NCBI RefSeq assembly: GCF_003474435.1
Contig: NZ_QRNF01000005.1
Coordinates: 1-64,000, forward strand
Source: Ruminococcus sp. AF46-10NS
Lineage (GTDB): Bacteria; Bacillota; Clostridia; Lachnospirales; Lachnospiraceae
Length of the DNA stretch: 64,000 bases
Direction: 5' to 3'
In this document: one piece after another, positions 28,421 to 37,519 of the stretch
Layout: each line of letters starts with the position of its first letter
Numbering within the stretch: the first letter of the stretch is position 1
Notes under the pieces: model-generated
Told to the model about the DNA's origin: nothing
Database searches by the model: none
What the model saw: the letters and a program-made list of their open reading frames with translations, nothing else
Translations under genes and position numbers: made by a program

Positions 28421-28461
28421 ATAAGACGGGGCTCTCCATTAAACGGAAAGCCCTGTCTTAT
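28421..28461 (-). terminator. Terminator after the zinc-ribbon gene
   Basis: ATAAGACGGGGCT pairs with AGCCCTGTCTTAT with one mismatch (a G-T pair), facing the minus-strand gene that ends at 28476. Confidence 0.65.
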
Positions 28462-28475
28462 ATATCTGCTGTTTT

Positions 28476-29117
28476 TTATTCTTTTTTCAGCTCAGATGCT
28501 TCTGCTTCTACTGTTTCAGAAATTTTCTCCTCTGCTTCTATTGTTTCTGCTTCAGCCACATCTTCTGCAGTGGCTTTTTCTACTATCTCTTCGTCTGTTT
28601 CTTTATCCACAGCATCTTCTGTTCCATCTGCTGGCGCACAGTTCTCAGTATCATCTGTCACCTCAGCCTCAGCTGCGTTCTCAAGCTCCTCATCTGCGAC
28701 TTCGATCACTTCTGAATTCTTCTCCTCGATCTCCGGCTCCGGGGTCGGGCATGCCGCACCACAGTACGGGCAGAAGCTTGCCTCACGCATCACGGCCTTA
28801 TGGCAGGCCGGACAGAATTTTTCTCCCTTGCTGGCCGCAATAGCATCTCTGTAGTGATCGGCTTCCAGTATATGCTGGCTGATCTCCTCACAAATAGCAC
28901 CTACTTCTCCGTCAACAGCTTCACCACGCTCATAACGTGCATAGATCATTCTTCCGATATCCATCATCAGCTTCTCTGTCATACGTTCCTGCGCAGAGAG
29001 CTTGTTGCGGATCTTCTGGATCTCATAAAGATTCTCAGCCTTTGTGCTGAATCCTTTCGCCTTACGTGTCAGTGTATTTCCCAGATCATCCCAGAAACCT
29101 TTTGCCATAATTGCCAC
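28476..29117 (-). CDS. Zinc-ribbon protein with acidic C-terminal half
   Basis: 213 aa. Residues 1-90 are charged and helical (KGFWDDLGNTLTRKAKGFSTKAENLYEIQKIRNKLSAQE), probably coiled. A zinc ribbon follows near 98-118 (CPACHKAVMREASFCPYCGAAC). The last 90 residues are dominated by Glu, Ala, Val, Asp and Thr. No membrane segment or signal peptide. The type is common in Firmicutes without known function. It lies 41 bases downstream of clpX on the same strand and may be co-transcribed. Confidence 0.7.
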   Translation of the reverse strand: MAIMAKGFWDDLGNTLTRKAKGFSTKAENLYEIQKIRNKLSAQERMTEKLMMDIGRMIYARYERGEAVDGEVGAICEEISQHILEADHYRDAIAASKGEKFCPACHKAVMREASFCPYCGAACPTPEPEIEEKNSEVIEVADEELENAAEAEVTDDTENCAPADGTEDAVDKETDEEIVEKATAEDVAEAETIEAEEKISETVEAEASELKKE

Positions 29118-29158
29118 ACTCCTTTTCTATATGCTTTATAACAGCAACAAAACTACTC

Positions 29159-30550
29159 TTATCCTTCCAGTGCCGGAACTTCCTGGCCTCTCATCAGGAT
29201 CTTCGGACCGCCGTTCCCCTGAATATATCCTTCTGTGATCACAACCTCACCGATATTGTCATCTTTCGGGATCTCATACATGATATCCAGCATATACTCC
29301 TCAAGGATAGCCCGGAGTGCTCTGGCTCCTGTATGACGCTCCATTGCCTTACGTGCAATGGCATGCAGTGCACCATCTTCGAATTCCAGTTTCACCTCGT
29401 CAAGTGCCAGAAGTTTCTGATACTGTTTCAGGATCGCATTCTTAGGCTCTTTGAGAATTTTTACAAGCATATCCTCAGTAAGTCCGTTCAGTGTAAAGAT
29501 GATCGGAAGTCGTCCGATAAACTCCGGAATCATTCCAAATGTACGAAGATCATCTACAGTCACCTTCTCAAGTACATGAGGATCATTGTCATATTTATCC
29601 TTCAGATCTGCATAGAAACCAATGGATGCCTGTTTATTCAGTCTTTCCTTGATAATATTCTCAAGATCCGGGAACGCTCCTCCGCAGATAAACAGGATAT
29701 TTCTTGTATTTACCGTCACCATAGGTACCATTGCATTCTTGCTGGTGGCACCTACCGGAACTTCAACTTCACTTCCCTCCAGAAGTTTCAGGAGTCCCTG
29801 CTGAACCGCCTCACCGCTTACATCTCTCTGGTTGGTATTCTTCTTCTTGGCGATCTTGTCGATCTCATCGATAAAAATGATCCCGTGCTCAGCTTTCTCC
29901 ACATCATTGTCAGCTGCCGCAAGAAGCTTGGAAACAACACTCTCAATATCATCACCGATATATCCTGCCTCTGTAAGGGATGTCGCGTCTGCGATGGCAA
30001 GCGGCACCTGAAGAAGTTTTGCAAGCATTTTTACAAGATATGTTTTACCGCAGCCAGTCGGTCCGATCATCAGCATATTGGATTTCTCGATTTCAATATC
30101 GTCCATGGTATCTGTTGCCACTCTCTTATAATGATTATATACTGCTACAGACATTACTTTCTTGGCATATTCCTGACCGATCACATATTCATCCAGTGTG
30201 GCCTTGATCTTGTGCGGTGCCGGAATGTCCTTAAGATCGATCACCGGCTTCGGCGTCTCCGATTTCTTCTTGATCTTCTTCGCCTGATTTCCCGGATTCT
30301 GAAGGCTGCTCAGATCGATCATGCTTACATTCGGCATATTAAAAAGATCTGAGTAATTCATGTTTCCATTGTTCATCTGTGTATTCATGGTATCGAAACT
30401 CTTCTGCATACAATCTGCACAGATATGTATATTATTGGGAAGATCGATCATCTTCCCTGCCTGGCTCTCCGGTCTGCGGCATAAAAAGCAGAATTTCTCG
30501 TATTTCTGCTCCTGGTCATTGTCTTTGTTGTTATCAAACTGATCTGCCAT
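29159..30550 (-). CDS. clpX: ATP-dependent Clp protease ATP-binding subunit ClpX
   Basis: 463 aa from the ATG at 30550, which has AAAGGGAAA upstream; the frame opens 14 codons earlier without a site. An N-terminal zinc finger (C21, C24, C44, C47) is followed by the AAA+ domain with Walker A GPTGCGKT, Walker B IIFIDEIDKIAKK, the pore region VQQGLLKLLEGS and the IPEFIGRLP sensor segment. It unfolds substrates for ClpP. ClpP and Tig, often upstream in Firmicutes, are not adjacent here. Confidence 0.95.
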   Translation of the reverse strand: MADQFDNNKDNDQEQKYEKFCFLCRRPESQAGKMIDLPNNIHICADCMQKSFDTMNTQMNNGNMNYSDLFNMPNVSMIDLSSLQNPGNQAKKIKKKSETPKPVIDLKDIPAPHKIKATLDEYVIGQEYAKKVMSVAVYNHYKRVATDTMDDIEIEKSNMLMIGPTGCGKTYLVKMLAKLLQVPLAIADATSLTEAGYIGDDIESVVSKLLAAADNDVEKAEHGIIFIDEIDKIAKKKNTNQRDVSGEAVQQGLLKLLEGSEVEVPVGATSKNAMVPMVTVNTRNILFICGGAFPDLENIIKERLNKQASIGFYADLKDKYDNDPHVLEKVTVDDLRTFGMIPEFIGRLPIIFTLNGLTEDMLVKILKEPKNAILKQYQKLLALDEVKLEFEDGALHAIARKAMERHTGARALRAILEEYMLDIMYEIPKDDNIGEVVITEGYIQGNGGPKILMRGQEVPALEG

Positions 30551-30648
30551 AATGTTTCCCTTTCTGGTTTTATAACATGGGATGCAGCACACAGCGGCAC
30601 TTTATATTCCGCTTTTTTGTATACTCTGTCCCAAGTATCATACTGCAT

Positions 30649-30676
30649 ATTATATCACATAATCACTACGTATCAA
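30649..30676 (-). promoter_or_regulatory. clpX promoter
   Basis: On the minus strand TTGATA (30676-30671) and TATAAT (30654-30649) are separated by 16 bases. The gap between clpX and the HtrA gene (30551-30864) otherwise holds only AT-rich sequence and the HtrA terminator. Confidence 0.6.
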
Positions 30677-30781
30677 ATTAACTTTTTATAAAACATCCTT
30701 CCAGCTATCAACTTCGTATTCAACAACACTCTATACAGAATATTGCTATAAATAAGAACTATAAAAATTTCTTTTAAAAAC

Positions 30782-30818
30782 AAAAAATGGAGAGCCACAT
30801 AATCGCCTTGCAGCTCCC
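30782..30818 (-). terminator. Probable terminator after the HtrA gene
   Basis: An imperfect stem (GGAGCTGCA region with TGGCTCTCC) is followed on the minus strand by ATTTTTTG. Confidence 0.45.
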
Positions 30819-30864
30819 CATCCCGGATTTTTCCTCTATATTCTTTTTAACTAATCATCAAACC

Positions 30865-32553
30865 TTATTTATCAGATGCCGGCTTGCTTCCAAGAGTAAC
30901 TTCTACAGTCTGCTCTTTGTATTCTCCGCTGTCTGCTCTTGCGATCACCACTTCGATAGTCTCACCAGACTCATAATACTGCAGTTTGGAAACAAGATCA
31001 TCCTTGCCGCTTACTTTCTGTCCGTCCAGTTTCACGATAATGTCACCTTTTTTGATTCCGGCCTTGTCTGCTGCGCCACCTTCTGTTACTTCTGTAAGGA
31101 AAGCTCCTGCAGGCATATTGTACATCTGGATCGCTTCTGTAGTAAGATCCGCAGCCTTGATCCCCATGTAGCCGACTTTGGAGGAATCTTCCACTTTATC
31201 ACGTGTTTCACGATTCATCAGCTCTTCCAGGATCGGTTCTGCCTTGGAGATCGGGATCGCATATCCCATTCCTTCTACTTGGCTGTCTGCATACTTGGCA
31301 GCATTGATTCCGATCACTTCACCACTCATATTCAAAAGCGCACCGCCACTGTTGCCAGGATTGATGGCTGCATCTGTCTGGATCAGTCCGCTTGCCTCGC
31401 TATCTTCAGTGCTGATATCCCTGTTCAGGGCGCTTACCCAGCCGGAAGTAACAGACTGGCCATAACCAAGTGCATTACCAATAGCAACAACCTGCTCTCC
31501 TACAACAAGATCATCAGAACTTCCGAGCTGTGCGATCTTGATTTCCTTCATCGTCTCTTCCGGAATGTCGGATTTCTCAACTGCGATCACTGCAAGGTCA
31601 TTCTCCTCATCTGTTCCTTTGATCTTTGCAGAAACTGCATTTTCCACATCTGCATCTCCTTCAGAGCCTGTATTTTCGGAAAAACTGCTGTCACTGCTGC
31701 TTGCTATAGCCTGTGTCTCTTCCTCAGCACCTACCACATCGCTTCCTGCAAAACATACAGTAAGTGTAGTTGCACCAGATACAACATGGTTGTTAGTAGC
31801 GATCAAAAGCTCATCATCATTCTCACCTACAATGATTCCGGAGCCGCTTCCTTCGCTCTGGTACTGACGTGTTCCATATCCGAAAAAGCTCGGGATCTCC
31901 TGAACACTGACAGATGTGATAGCCACAATAGACGACATAGTTGCCTGTGCAACTCCTGCTACTGTTCCGCTCTCTGCCACAATATTTTTAATATCGGAAT
32001 CTGTGGAACTGCTGTCTGCACCTTCTTCTGTTCCTGTAAGTGTTTCAGTTTTTCCGATCTGTGTACTGCTGCTGTTATTATTGATGCCAAGCTTATCAGC
32101 CGCCATATTCACACCCTGGAAAACAATACCAGCTACCAGCCCGAAGATCACCGCAAGGGAAACTGCTGTAGCTGCTTTTCTGCCAAATCCACCGTTTCCT
32201 TTCCCACCGGATGTCTTAGATTTCCGCGGTTTCTTCGGCGGAATACTTCCTCCTGCGTAATTCCCTGCCTGTGGCTGATGTACCTGATAATGTGCATATC
32301 TCGGAGGTTCCGTTCTGTTCCCGCTGTTTCCTGCAGTATCAGAACTGCCTGCACTGTTTCTCTGGCTTTCCTGCATCCTCCTGCCTGCTGAATACGGATG
32401 TGTCAATGGTCTGTTATCTATATTATTATCAGTGTTTTTTTCTTCTGCACTGCCAGTATCTGCGTTTCCATAAGTATTCAGAGCATTCTCTTCCGTCGGA
32501 ACATTCCGGTCTGTTCCCTGTGGATCCTGTCCCCATCTGTTTTCTTCACTCAT
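30865..32553 (-). CDS. HtrA/DegP-like membrane serine protease with PDZ domain
   Basis: 562 aa. A long hydrophilic cytoplasmic N terminus (about 125 residues) precedes one membrane helix (127-150). The outside part is a trypsin-like domain with triad H256 (IATNNHVVSG), D319 (EENDLAVIAV) and S402 (NPGNSGGALL), then one PDZ domain (about 460-550, GAFLTEVTEGGAADKAGIKKGDIIVKLDG). A roughly 35-residue Ser/Glu/Asp-rich insertion (276-310) separates H and D. It degrades or folds exported proteins at the membrane surface. It sits downstream of the polysaccharide genes on the same strand, with a 130-base gap. Confidence 0.92.
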   Translation of the reverse strand: MSEENRWGQDPQGTDRNVPTEENALNTYGNADTGSAEEKNTDNNIDNRPLTHPYSAGRRMQESQRNSAGSSDTAGNSGNRTEPPRYAHYQVHQPQAGNYAGGSIPPKKPRKSKTSGGKGNGGFGRKAATAVSLAVIFGLVAGIVFQGVNMAADKLGINNNSSSTQIGKTETLTGTEEGADSSSTDSDIKNIVAESGTVAGVAQATMSSIVAITSVSVQEIPSFFGYGTRQYQSEGSGSGIIVGENDDELLIATNNHVVSGATTLTVCFAGSDVVGAEEETQAIASSSDSSFSENTGSEGDADVENAVSAKIKGTDEENDLAVIAVEKSDIPEETMKEIKIAQLGSSDDLVVGEQVVAIGNALGYGQSVTSGWVSALNRDISTEDSEASGLIQTDAAINPGNSGGALLNMSGEVIGINAAKYADSQVEGMGYAIPISKAEPILEELMNRETRDKVEDSSKVGYMGIKAADLTTEAIQMYNMPAGAFLTEVTEGGAADKAGIKKGDIIVKLDGQKVSGKDDLVSKLQYYESGETIEVVIARADSGEYKEQTVEVTLGSKPASDK

Positions 32554-32683
32554 GCTTCTGGTGCTCCTTTCTTTTTTTCTCTCGTATCATCTTTACTGAT
32601 CCCAGTTTAACAGGGAATTGTGTTCAAACTGTGATATATCTTTTAAAAAAACGTGATACATTCTATCCAGTAAAATTGCCTGG

Positions 32684-33616
32684 TTATTTACCGGTGTTTT
32701 TCCAGTAATCAGGATTCATGGTGCATGCCAGGATCAGCCTTTCAGGAAGTTTCTGATATCTTTTTCCGAGAAAATATCCCGCATACTTGAAAGCGCTCTG
32801 AAAAAACAGGCCCGGGATCAGCCAGATATGACCTGTGCTAACAAGATAAGCCACGCTTTTTTTCACCAGACGAATCCCCTCTCCTTCGGACGGAACACAT
32901 TTGAAAACCTCCGGATGCTCTGTCTGGGAAACACCGAGATCAAAATTCCTGTGAAACTGCTGCATGCAGGAATAATTGTGGGAATGATACACTCTTGCAT
33001 CTGCCGCATAGACAACTGCGTAGCCTTTTTTCACCATCCATCCTGCATAGATCATGTCCTCATTAAAAATCGCCTGTTCCGGGAAACCGCCTATCTCGTC
33101 ATAGATCCTGCGGTCATAGGCAGCACATACATTGGAGCAGAAATAAGTTTTGATTCCTCTTGTCTGCACATCTTTTTCTGTTTTTACACAGGACTGGGAC
33201 GGATAATTAAAAGAGCGAGTATATTTCTCGAGAAAACGGCAATCTGCTTTTGGAAGTTGTCTTGCATAAGCAGCTCCTGCATTCTCGTTATTGCGCAGTG
33301 CAGATACCAGATTTCCGATCAGATCCCTGTCAGATGGAAGTGCATCCTGAGTCATAAACACAAGAATCTCCGCATCCGAAAACCTGACTGCCTTTCGCCT
33401 GGTTGCTCCATGATCGAATTCTTCTTTTGCAAGATGATGGACTTCTACCAGAGGATAGTCTCTCTCCCACTGTTCTTTCCAGAATTTCTTTTCTGTATTC
33501 ATGACAAGAATCTTATTGATAGGATATTTCTGAACACTGAGCCGTTCCAGAAGCCTGTCAAATTCTCCATCTGGACGGTAAGCCGGAATAATCACATCTA
33601 CTTTAACTGTACTCAT
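32684..33616 (-). CDS. GT2 glycosyltransferase, rhamnosyltransferase-like
   Basis: 310 aa from the ATG at 33616, which is preceded by AGGAGAAAAAT; an upstream in-frame start lacks this. GT-A fold: VDVIIPAYRPDGEFDRLLERL at the start, then ILVFMTQDALP as the acidic donor-binding motif (T-Q-D-A form), and FNEDMIYAGWMVKKGY as the acceptor-side ED motif. These features fit bacterial rhamnosyltransferases that add dTDP-rhamnose units. Cytoplasmic face. Last gene of the minus-strand cluster that begins at 39379. Confidence 0.85.
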   Translation of the reverse strand: MSTVKVDVIIPAYRPDGEFDRLLERLSVQKYPINKILVMNTEKKFWKEQWERDYPLVEVHHLAKEEFDHGATRRKAVRFSDAEILVFMTQDALPSDRDLIGNLVSALRNNENAGAAYARQLPKADCRFLEKYTRSFNYPSQSCVKTEKDVQTRGIKTYFCSNVCAAYDRRIYDEIGGFPEQAIFNEDMIYAGWMVKKGYAVVYAADARVYHSHNYSCMQQFHRNFDLGVSQTEHPEVFKCVPSEGEGIRLVKKSVAYLVSTGHIWLIPGLFFQSAFKYAGYFLGKRYQKLPERLILACTMNPDYWKNTGK

Positions 33617-33635
33617 ATTTTTCTCCTGTCCAGAA

Positions 33636-33661
33636 AGGACCACCCTATTCTGGATGGTCCT
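33636..33661 (-). terminator. Hairpin between the LCP gene and the GT2 gene
   Basis: AGGACCACCC pairs with GGATGGTCCT, with one mismatch, around TATTCT. The following minus-strand tract is only TTTCTGG, so termination would be partial. Confidence 0.4.
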
Positions 33662-33687
33662 CTCTGCTGATTAATTATTTATTTGTT

Positions 33688-35028
33688 CTATTCGCCATCT
33701 GAAAGACTGTACTCATCGTAAGTATCATAGTATCCACCGCCGGAATAGTCATCAGAAGTATCGGAATAATCTGTATCATATCCACCGCCCGAGTAGTCTT
33801 CGTCACTATCATAATCCGAACTGCCGGAATAATCTGTGTCACTGCTGTAATCTGTGTCTGTATCGGCTGAATAATCCACAGATTCATCCCCCTGCCACGA
33901 ATAGGAATCATCCGTAGCATCATTCGGAACATCCGTTACAGCAGGTGCTGAATCCTGTACAGCATCTCCATCGCCTGCAATATTTACGATCTGTGCACTC
34001 TTGTTCAGAACATCCTGAGTTGGTGAATAATTTGTATTTCCATACAGGAACTGATGTACTTTCAACACATTGGATTCCAGAGTTGTCGCTACGATAACAC
34101 TTCCCTTAACCGTTGCAAATTTATAATCTGTCGGGAATCCGGTGGTTTCGTCAATACTGTATCCGATCACTGTCGGAATCATTTTCAGGATCTCTGTCTT
34201 GGAAACAGAAGTTGTTACCATAGGGAATACCTGATCCATAATATCAAAAATCGTTGAAAGACCTGCTTTCTTCGCTTTATCCACGATCATCTGAATCACT
34301 CTTCTCTGTCTCTCTGTACGTCCCATATCCAGACTTGCAGTATAACGGATACGGCAGTAGGAAGTAGCCTGTACACCATTCAGGTGGTAAGTGCCCACGA
34401 TCGCTTCCTCATCTTCCGGCTTCGGATCCGGAAGTTCTACAGGTGTATAACTCTTACCTGTCTCCTCGGAAGTTTCCACACAGTAATTGTTCATGTGAAC
34501 GATCTCTGCATAAGAAAGCGGAATATCCAGTCCGCCAAGACAGTCAACCACTGTTGCCAGTGCATTGAAATCAATGGCAACATAATCCGTGATATTCAGG
34601 TCAAGGTTGGTATTCAGCATGGAAACTGCCTGTGTAGGTCCGCCAAGTGCATAGGCAGAATTGGCCTTGGAATAGGTATCATCTTTCACATTGAGAAGGG
34701 TATCCCGGTAAACAGACACCAGTTTAACAGCCTTCGTATCGTTATTAATGCTCGCAATAATGATCGTATCACTGTTTTCTGTATTCAGCTTCTCATTCTT
34801 GCTTCTGTGATCCAGACCAAACAGCGCATATGTGGTATAACCTGTCATCTGCGGTGCCTGATCATTGGTTACAATATCCTGCTCTGCAAGATCTGTCTCT
34901 CTGATATCCAGCTTATCCAGTTTAGCTGAGATCTGTCCGTAAACATACAGTCCGCCTATAAACAGAAGCAACACGACTATTTCCAGGATAAACAGAATTT
35001 TTTTACTCTTTTTCCGAGGTTTTGACAT
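33688..35028 (-). CDS. LytR-CpsA-Psr (LCP) family ligase with Asp/Ser/Tyr-rich tail
   Basis: 446 aa. Basic N terminus, one membrane helix (about 10-30), then an extracellular LCP domain with DHRSKNEKLNTENSDTIIIASINNDTKAVKLVSVYRDTLLN, the conserved acidic and arginine positions of the family, and RIRYTASLDMGRTERQRRVI. LCP enzymes move polysaccharide from the polyprenyl carrier to peptidoglycan. The final 80 residues are a low-complexity Asp/Ser/Tyr/Gly tail, unusual for the family. It lies 18 bases after the initiating sugar transferase gene, matching a role in anchoring the polymer made by this locus. Confidence 0.93.
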   Translation of the reverse strand: MSKPRKKSKKILFILEIVVLLLFIGGLYVYGQISAKLDKLDIRETDLAEQDIVTNDQAPQMTGYTTYALFGLDHRSKNEKLNTENSDTIIIASINNDTKAVKLVSVYRDTLLNVKDDTYSKANSAYALGGPTQAVSMLNTNLDLNITDYVAIDFNALATVVDCLGGLDIPLSYAEIVHMNNYCVETSEETGKSYTPVELPDPKPEDEEAIVGTYHLNGVQATSYCRIRYTASLDMGRTERQRRVIQMIVDKAKKAGLSTIFDIMDQVFPMVTTSVSKTEILKMIPTVIGYSIDETTGFPTDYKFATVKGSVIVATTLESNVLKVHQFLYGNTNYSPTQDVLNKSAQIVNIAGDGDAVQDSAPAVTDVPNDATDDSYSWQGDESVDYSADTDTDYSSDTDYSGSSDYDSDEDYSGGGYDTDYSDTSDDYSGGGYYDTYDEYSLSDGE

Positions 35029-35046
35029 TTTTTCCTTTTCCCCTTT

Positions 35047-36465
35047 TTAGTATGCATTCTTGTTGATAAAGCCCTTAAATATGGTAAGAAACATGATCTT
35101 TATATCAAATCCAACTGACCAGTTTTCAATATAATAAAGATCACATTCTATCCTCTTCCTGATAGAAGTATCCCCGCGGTAGCCATTGACCTGCGCCCAC
35201 CCGGTAAGACCCGGACGCACCTGATGCTTGACCATATATCGCGGTATTTCCTCCCGAAACTTTTCTACAAAAAACGGTCTCTCCGGTCTTGGTCCTACCA
35301 GGCTCATCTCACCTTTCAGAATATTGAAAAGCTGCGGAAGCTCATCAAGACTGGTATGTCGCATAAACTTGCCAATTCCTGTAACTCTTGGGTCATTCTT
35401 GACCGTCCATGCTTTTTTCTCCTCAGACTCCTTCTGAACTTCCATTGACCGGAACTTATACATCCGGAAAGTCTGATTATGAAGGCCGACACGTTCCTGC
35501 TTGTAAATCAGTGGCCCCGGTGAGGTCAGTTTGATCAGAATGCACAGTACCAGCATAACAGGAGAAGAAACAATAATAGCCACGATCGCGCCTATAATGT
35601 CCATAGTCCTCTTAACCAATGCATTAAACGTGTTGCTTAAGGGTACATACCGGATATTGATCACCGGAAGCCCGAGAATATCTTCTGTATACGGTTTGGT
35701 CGGAATAATATTATTATAATCCGGAATAAATTTCGTATGCACTCCTGACTTCTCGCATAAGCCTACGATCTCTTCCAGACGATAATACTCACTTAATCCC
35801 AGGGTAATAGCTATCTCATCCAGCCTGCTGGATGGAAGAATGATCATAAGGTTGGCAATTCTTCCGATCACCTTGATTCCCTTATAGGTTGTACCTGCCG
35901 GTACATTATCATCCAGTATTCCCCTGATCACGTATCCCCATTGCGGATTCTGCAGGATCCTGTCCACATATTCCTCAGCAGCGCGGCTGTATCCAACCAG
36001 CAACACCTGTTTCTGGTTCATTCCTTTCTTTCGCATATCCCGCAGAATATAAAATATGAACATACGCACGCCCCACTCAAGGGCAATATTGATAAAGAAG
36101 AATGAAACCAGTGTAAGACGGGAATAATCCAGTTCTTTAAAATTATAAAGTGTAAACATGATGATAAGGAGCCCTAACGCATTCGCCTTCACAATTCCGG
36201 CGAGCACGAGACGACGCCCCTGCATCCGCATCGGTGTATAGAGGTCAAAAGCCTGATACAGAAGCAGATAGCCAGGAATAATGAATATGAGCATAAACAT
36301 ATATTCCTGAACAGTCTTGGACTGAACCGCAGAATGCTCAAAAATTCCCTGAAAACGGATCAGCCATGCCAGTGCATAGGAAACTGTGACCACAAACACA
36401 TCGATCAGCATATGGAGACGACTGAAATTTTTCTGGTTATCTTTAATCAATTTCCGCCACCTCAT
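35047..36465 (-). CDS. Initiating polyprenyl-phosphate sugar-phosphate transferase
   Basis: 472 aa. Four to five N-terminal membrane segments, a Rossmann-like region (QVLLVGYSRAAEEYVDRIL), another membrane helix near 280-300, and the C-terminal bacterial sugar transferase domain with VGLHNQTFRMYKFRSM, DELPQLFNILKGEMSLVGPRPERPFFV and RPGLTGWAQVNGYRGDTSIRKRIECDLYYIENWS. It starts lipid-linked synthesis by transferring a sugar phosphate to undecaprenyl phosphate. The ATG at 36465 lacks a ribosome site; a TTG at 36450 is preceded by GAGGTGG and may be the true start. Confidence 0.93.
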   Translation of the reverse strand: MRWRKLIKDNQKNFSRLHMLIDVFVVTVSYALAWLIRFQGIFEHSAVQSKTVQEYMFMLIFIIPGYLLLYQAFDLYTPMRMQGRRLVLAGIVKANALGLLIIMFTLYNFKELDYSRLTLVSFFFINIALEWGVRMFIFYILRDMRKKGMNQKQVLLVGYSRAAEEYVDRILQNPQWGYVIRGILDDNVPAGTTYKGIKVIGRIANLMIILPSSRLDEIAITLGLSEYYRLEEIVGLCEKSGVHTKFIPDYNNIIPTKPYTEDILGLPVINIRYVPLSNTFNALVKRTMDIIGAIVAIIVSSPVMLVLCILIKLTSPGPLIYKQERVGLHNQTFRMYKFRSMEVQKESEEKKAWTVKNDPRVTGIGKFMRHTSLDELPQLFNILKGEMSLVGPRPERPFFVEKFREEIPRYMVKHQVRPGLTGWAQVNGYRGDTSIRKRIECDLYYIENWSVGFDIKIMFLTIFKGFINKNAY

Positions 36466-36558
36466 TTAAGTTCATTGCCTTTATCTTATAATAGATGAAA
36501 CCCAAAAGCAACAAAATCTTCCTTTCGAAATATAAAAATTCTGTGAAAATATGGTGTC

Positions 36559-37515
36559 TTAACTGGCAAAACGCCTAAAAATGTTGATCCAGAGCTCGAA
36601 CTGCAGCTCAATATAGCGCGGAAGATTTCTCATGGAAAACTTGACTTTTTTATTTTTCCGGCTGATCTGAAAGCCGTTTTTGATTCCTGCCAGATACTCA
36701 CGGCCGAATCCCTTCACTGTAAAAAACAGAATCTTCGCACCGAATCCTGCAATAAGGAACGGCAGATTCAGTATGATCTGAAGGAACGGCATGTTCTTAT
36801 AGATCAGATAAATATTATTTCTGGATGAATAGCGGATCTTGAACTGATTATACCTGGAACCGCTTGTTCCGCTTCCTACATGATAAACTTTCGCTTTTGG
36901 GGCATACCAGTTTTCATATCCATTGATACGTGCACGGTAGCCAATGTCCAGATCCTCCAGATATGCAAAATGTTCCTCATCAAAATCACCGATCCTGTCA
37001 ATGATCTTCTTTCTGTAGATTGCTGCACCTGCGCATGTGGAAAAAATCTTCTGTTCTTTATTATAATTATTGATATCCCTGCCTTTTCCTTTTGCATAGG
37101 CCCAGCCAAGGGCGCAGTAATAATTGCCTGCATCATCCATTTTATCCCTGTCATGAAGCTGGATCATCCTGGCCTGGCAGGAAAAAGCTTTCTTATGTCT
37201 TCGAAGAGAAGCGACCATCTCCTCAAGAAAATCCGGTTCTGCCTCTGTATCATTGTTCAGAAGCAACACATACGGAGACCTTGCTGCATGGATTCCCTCA
37301 TTAACTGCCCTGCTGAAACCATAGTTCTCCGGGAGCTGGATCATGTGCACCCAGGGATATTCTGCTGCCACAAAAGCACAGCTTCCGTCTGTAGATCCGT
37401 TATCTACCAGTATTACTTCAAAATTATCGATCGTCTGCCTTTCCAGGCTGGAAAGAACGCCGTCCAGATATGCCATACCATTAAAGTTAGGTATCACTAC
37501 CGATACTTCCTGCAT
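36559..37515 (-). CDS. GT2 glycosyltransferase, rhamnosyltransferase WbbL-like
   Basis: 318 aa. GT-A fold with VSVVIPNFNGMAYLDGVLSSL at the N terminus, the acidic motif LLLNNDTEAE (near 86-95) and FAYLEDLDIGYRARINGYE, followed by a C-terminal hydrophobic region (NMPFLQIILNLPFLIAGFGAKILFF) that may associate with the membrane. The start lies four bases after the preceding gene's stop. Likely adds one sugar of the repeat unit; donor not determinable. Confidence 0.88.
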   Translation of the reverse strand: MQEVSVVIPNFNGMAYLDGVLSSLERQTIDNFEVILVDNGSTDGSCAFVAAEYPWVHMIQLPENYGFSRAVNEGIHAARSPYVLLLNNDTEAEPDFLEEMVASLRRHKKAFSCQARMIQLHDRDKMDDAGNYYCALGWAYAKGKGRDINNYNKEQKIFSTCAGAAIYRKKIIDRIGDFDEEHFAYLEDLDIGYRARINGYENWYAPKAKVYHVGSGTSGSRYNQFKIRYSSRNNIYLIYKNMPFLQIILNLPFLIAGFGAKILFFTVKGFGREYLAGIKNGFQISRKNKKVKFSMRNLPRYIELQFELWINIFRRFAS

Positions 37516-37519
37516 TGAT

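Noticed and set aside
28182..28843. Open frames running through tRNA-Leu
   Set aside because: They translate the tRNA and a terminator and then the antisense of the zinc-ribbon gene; not protein genes.
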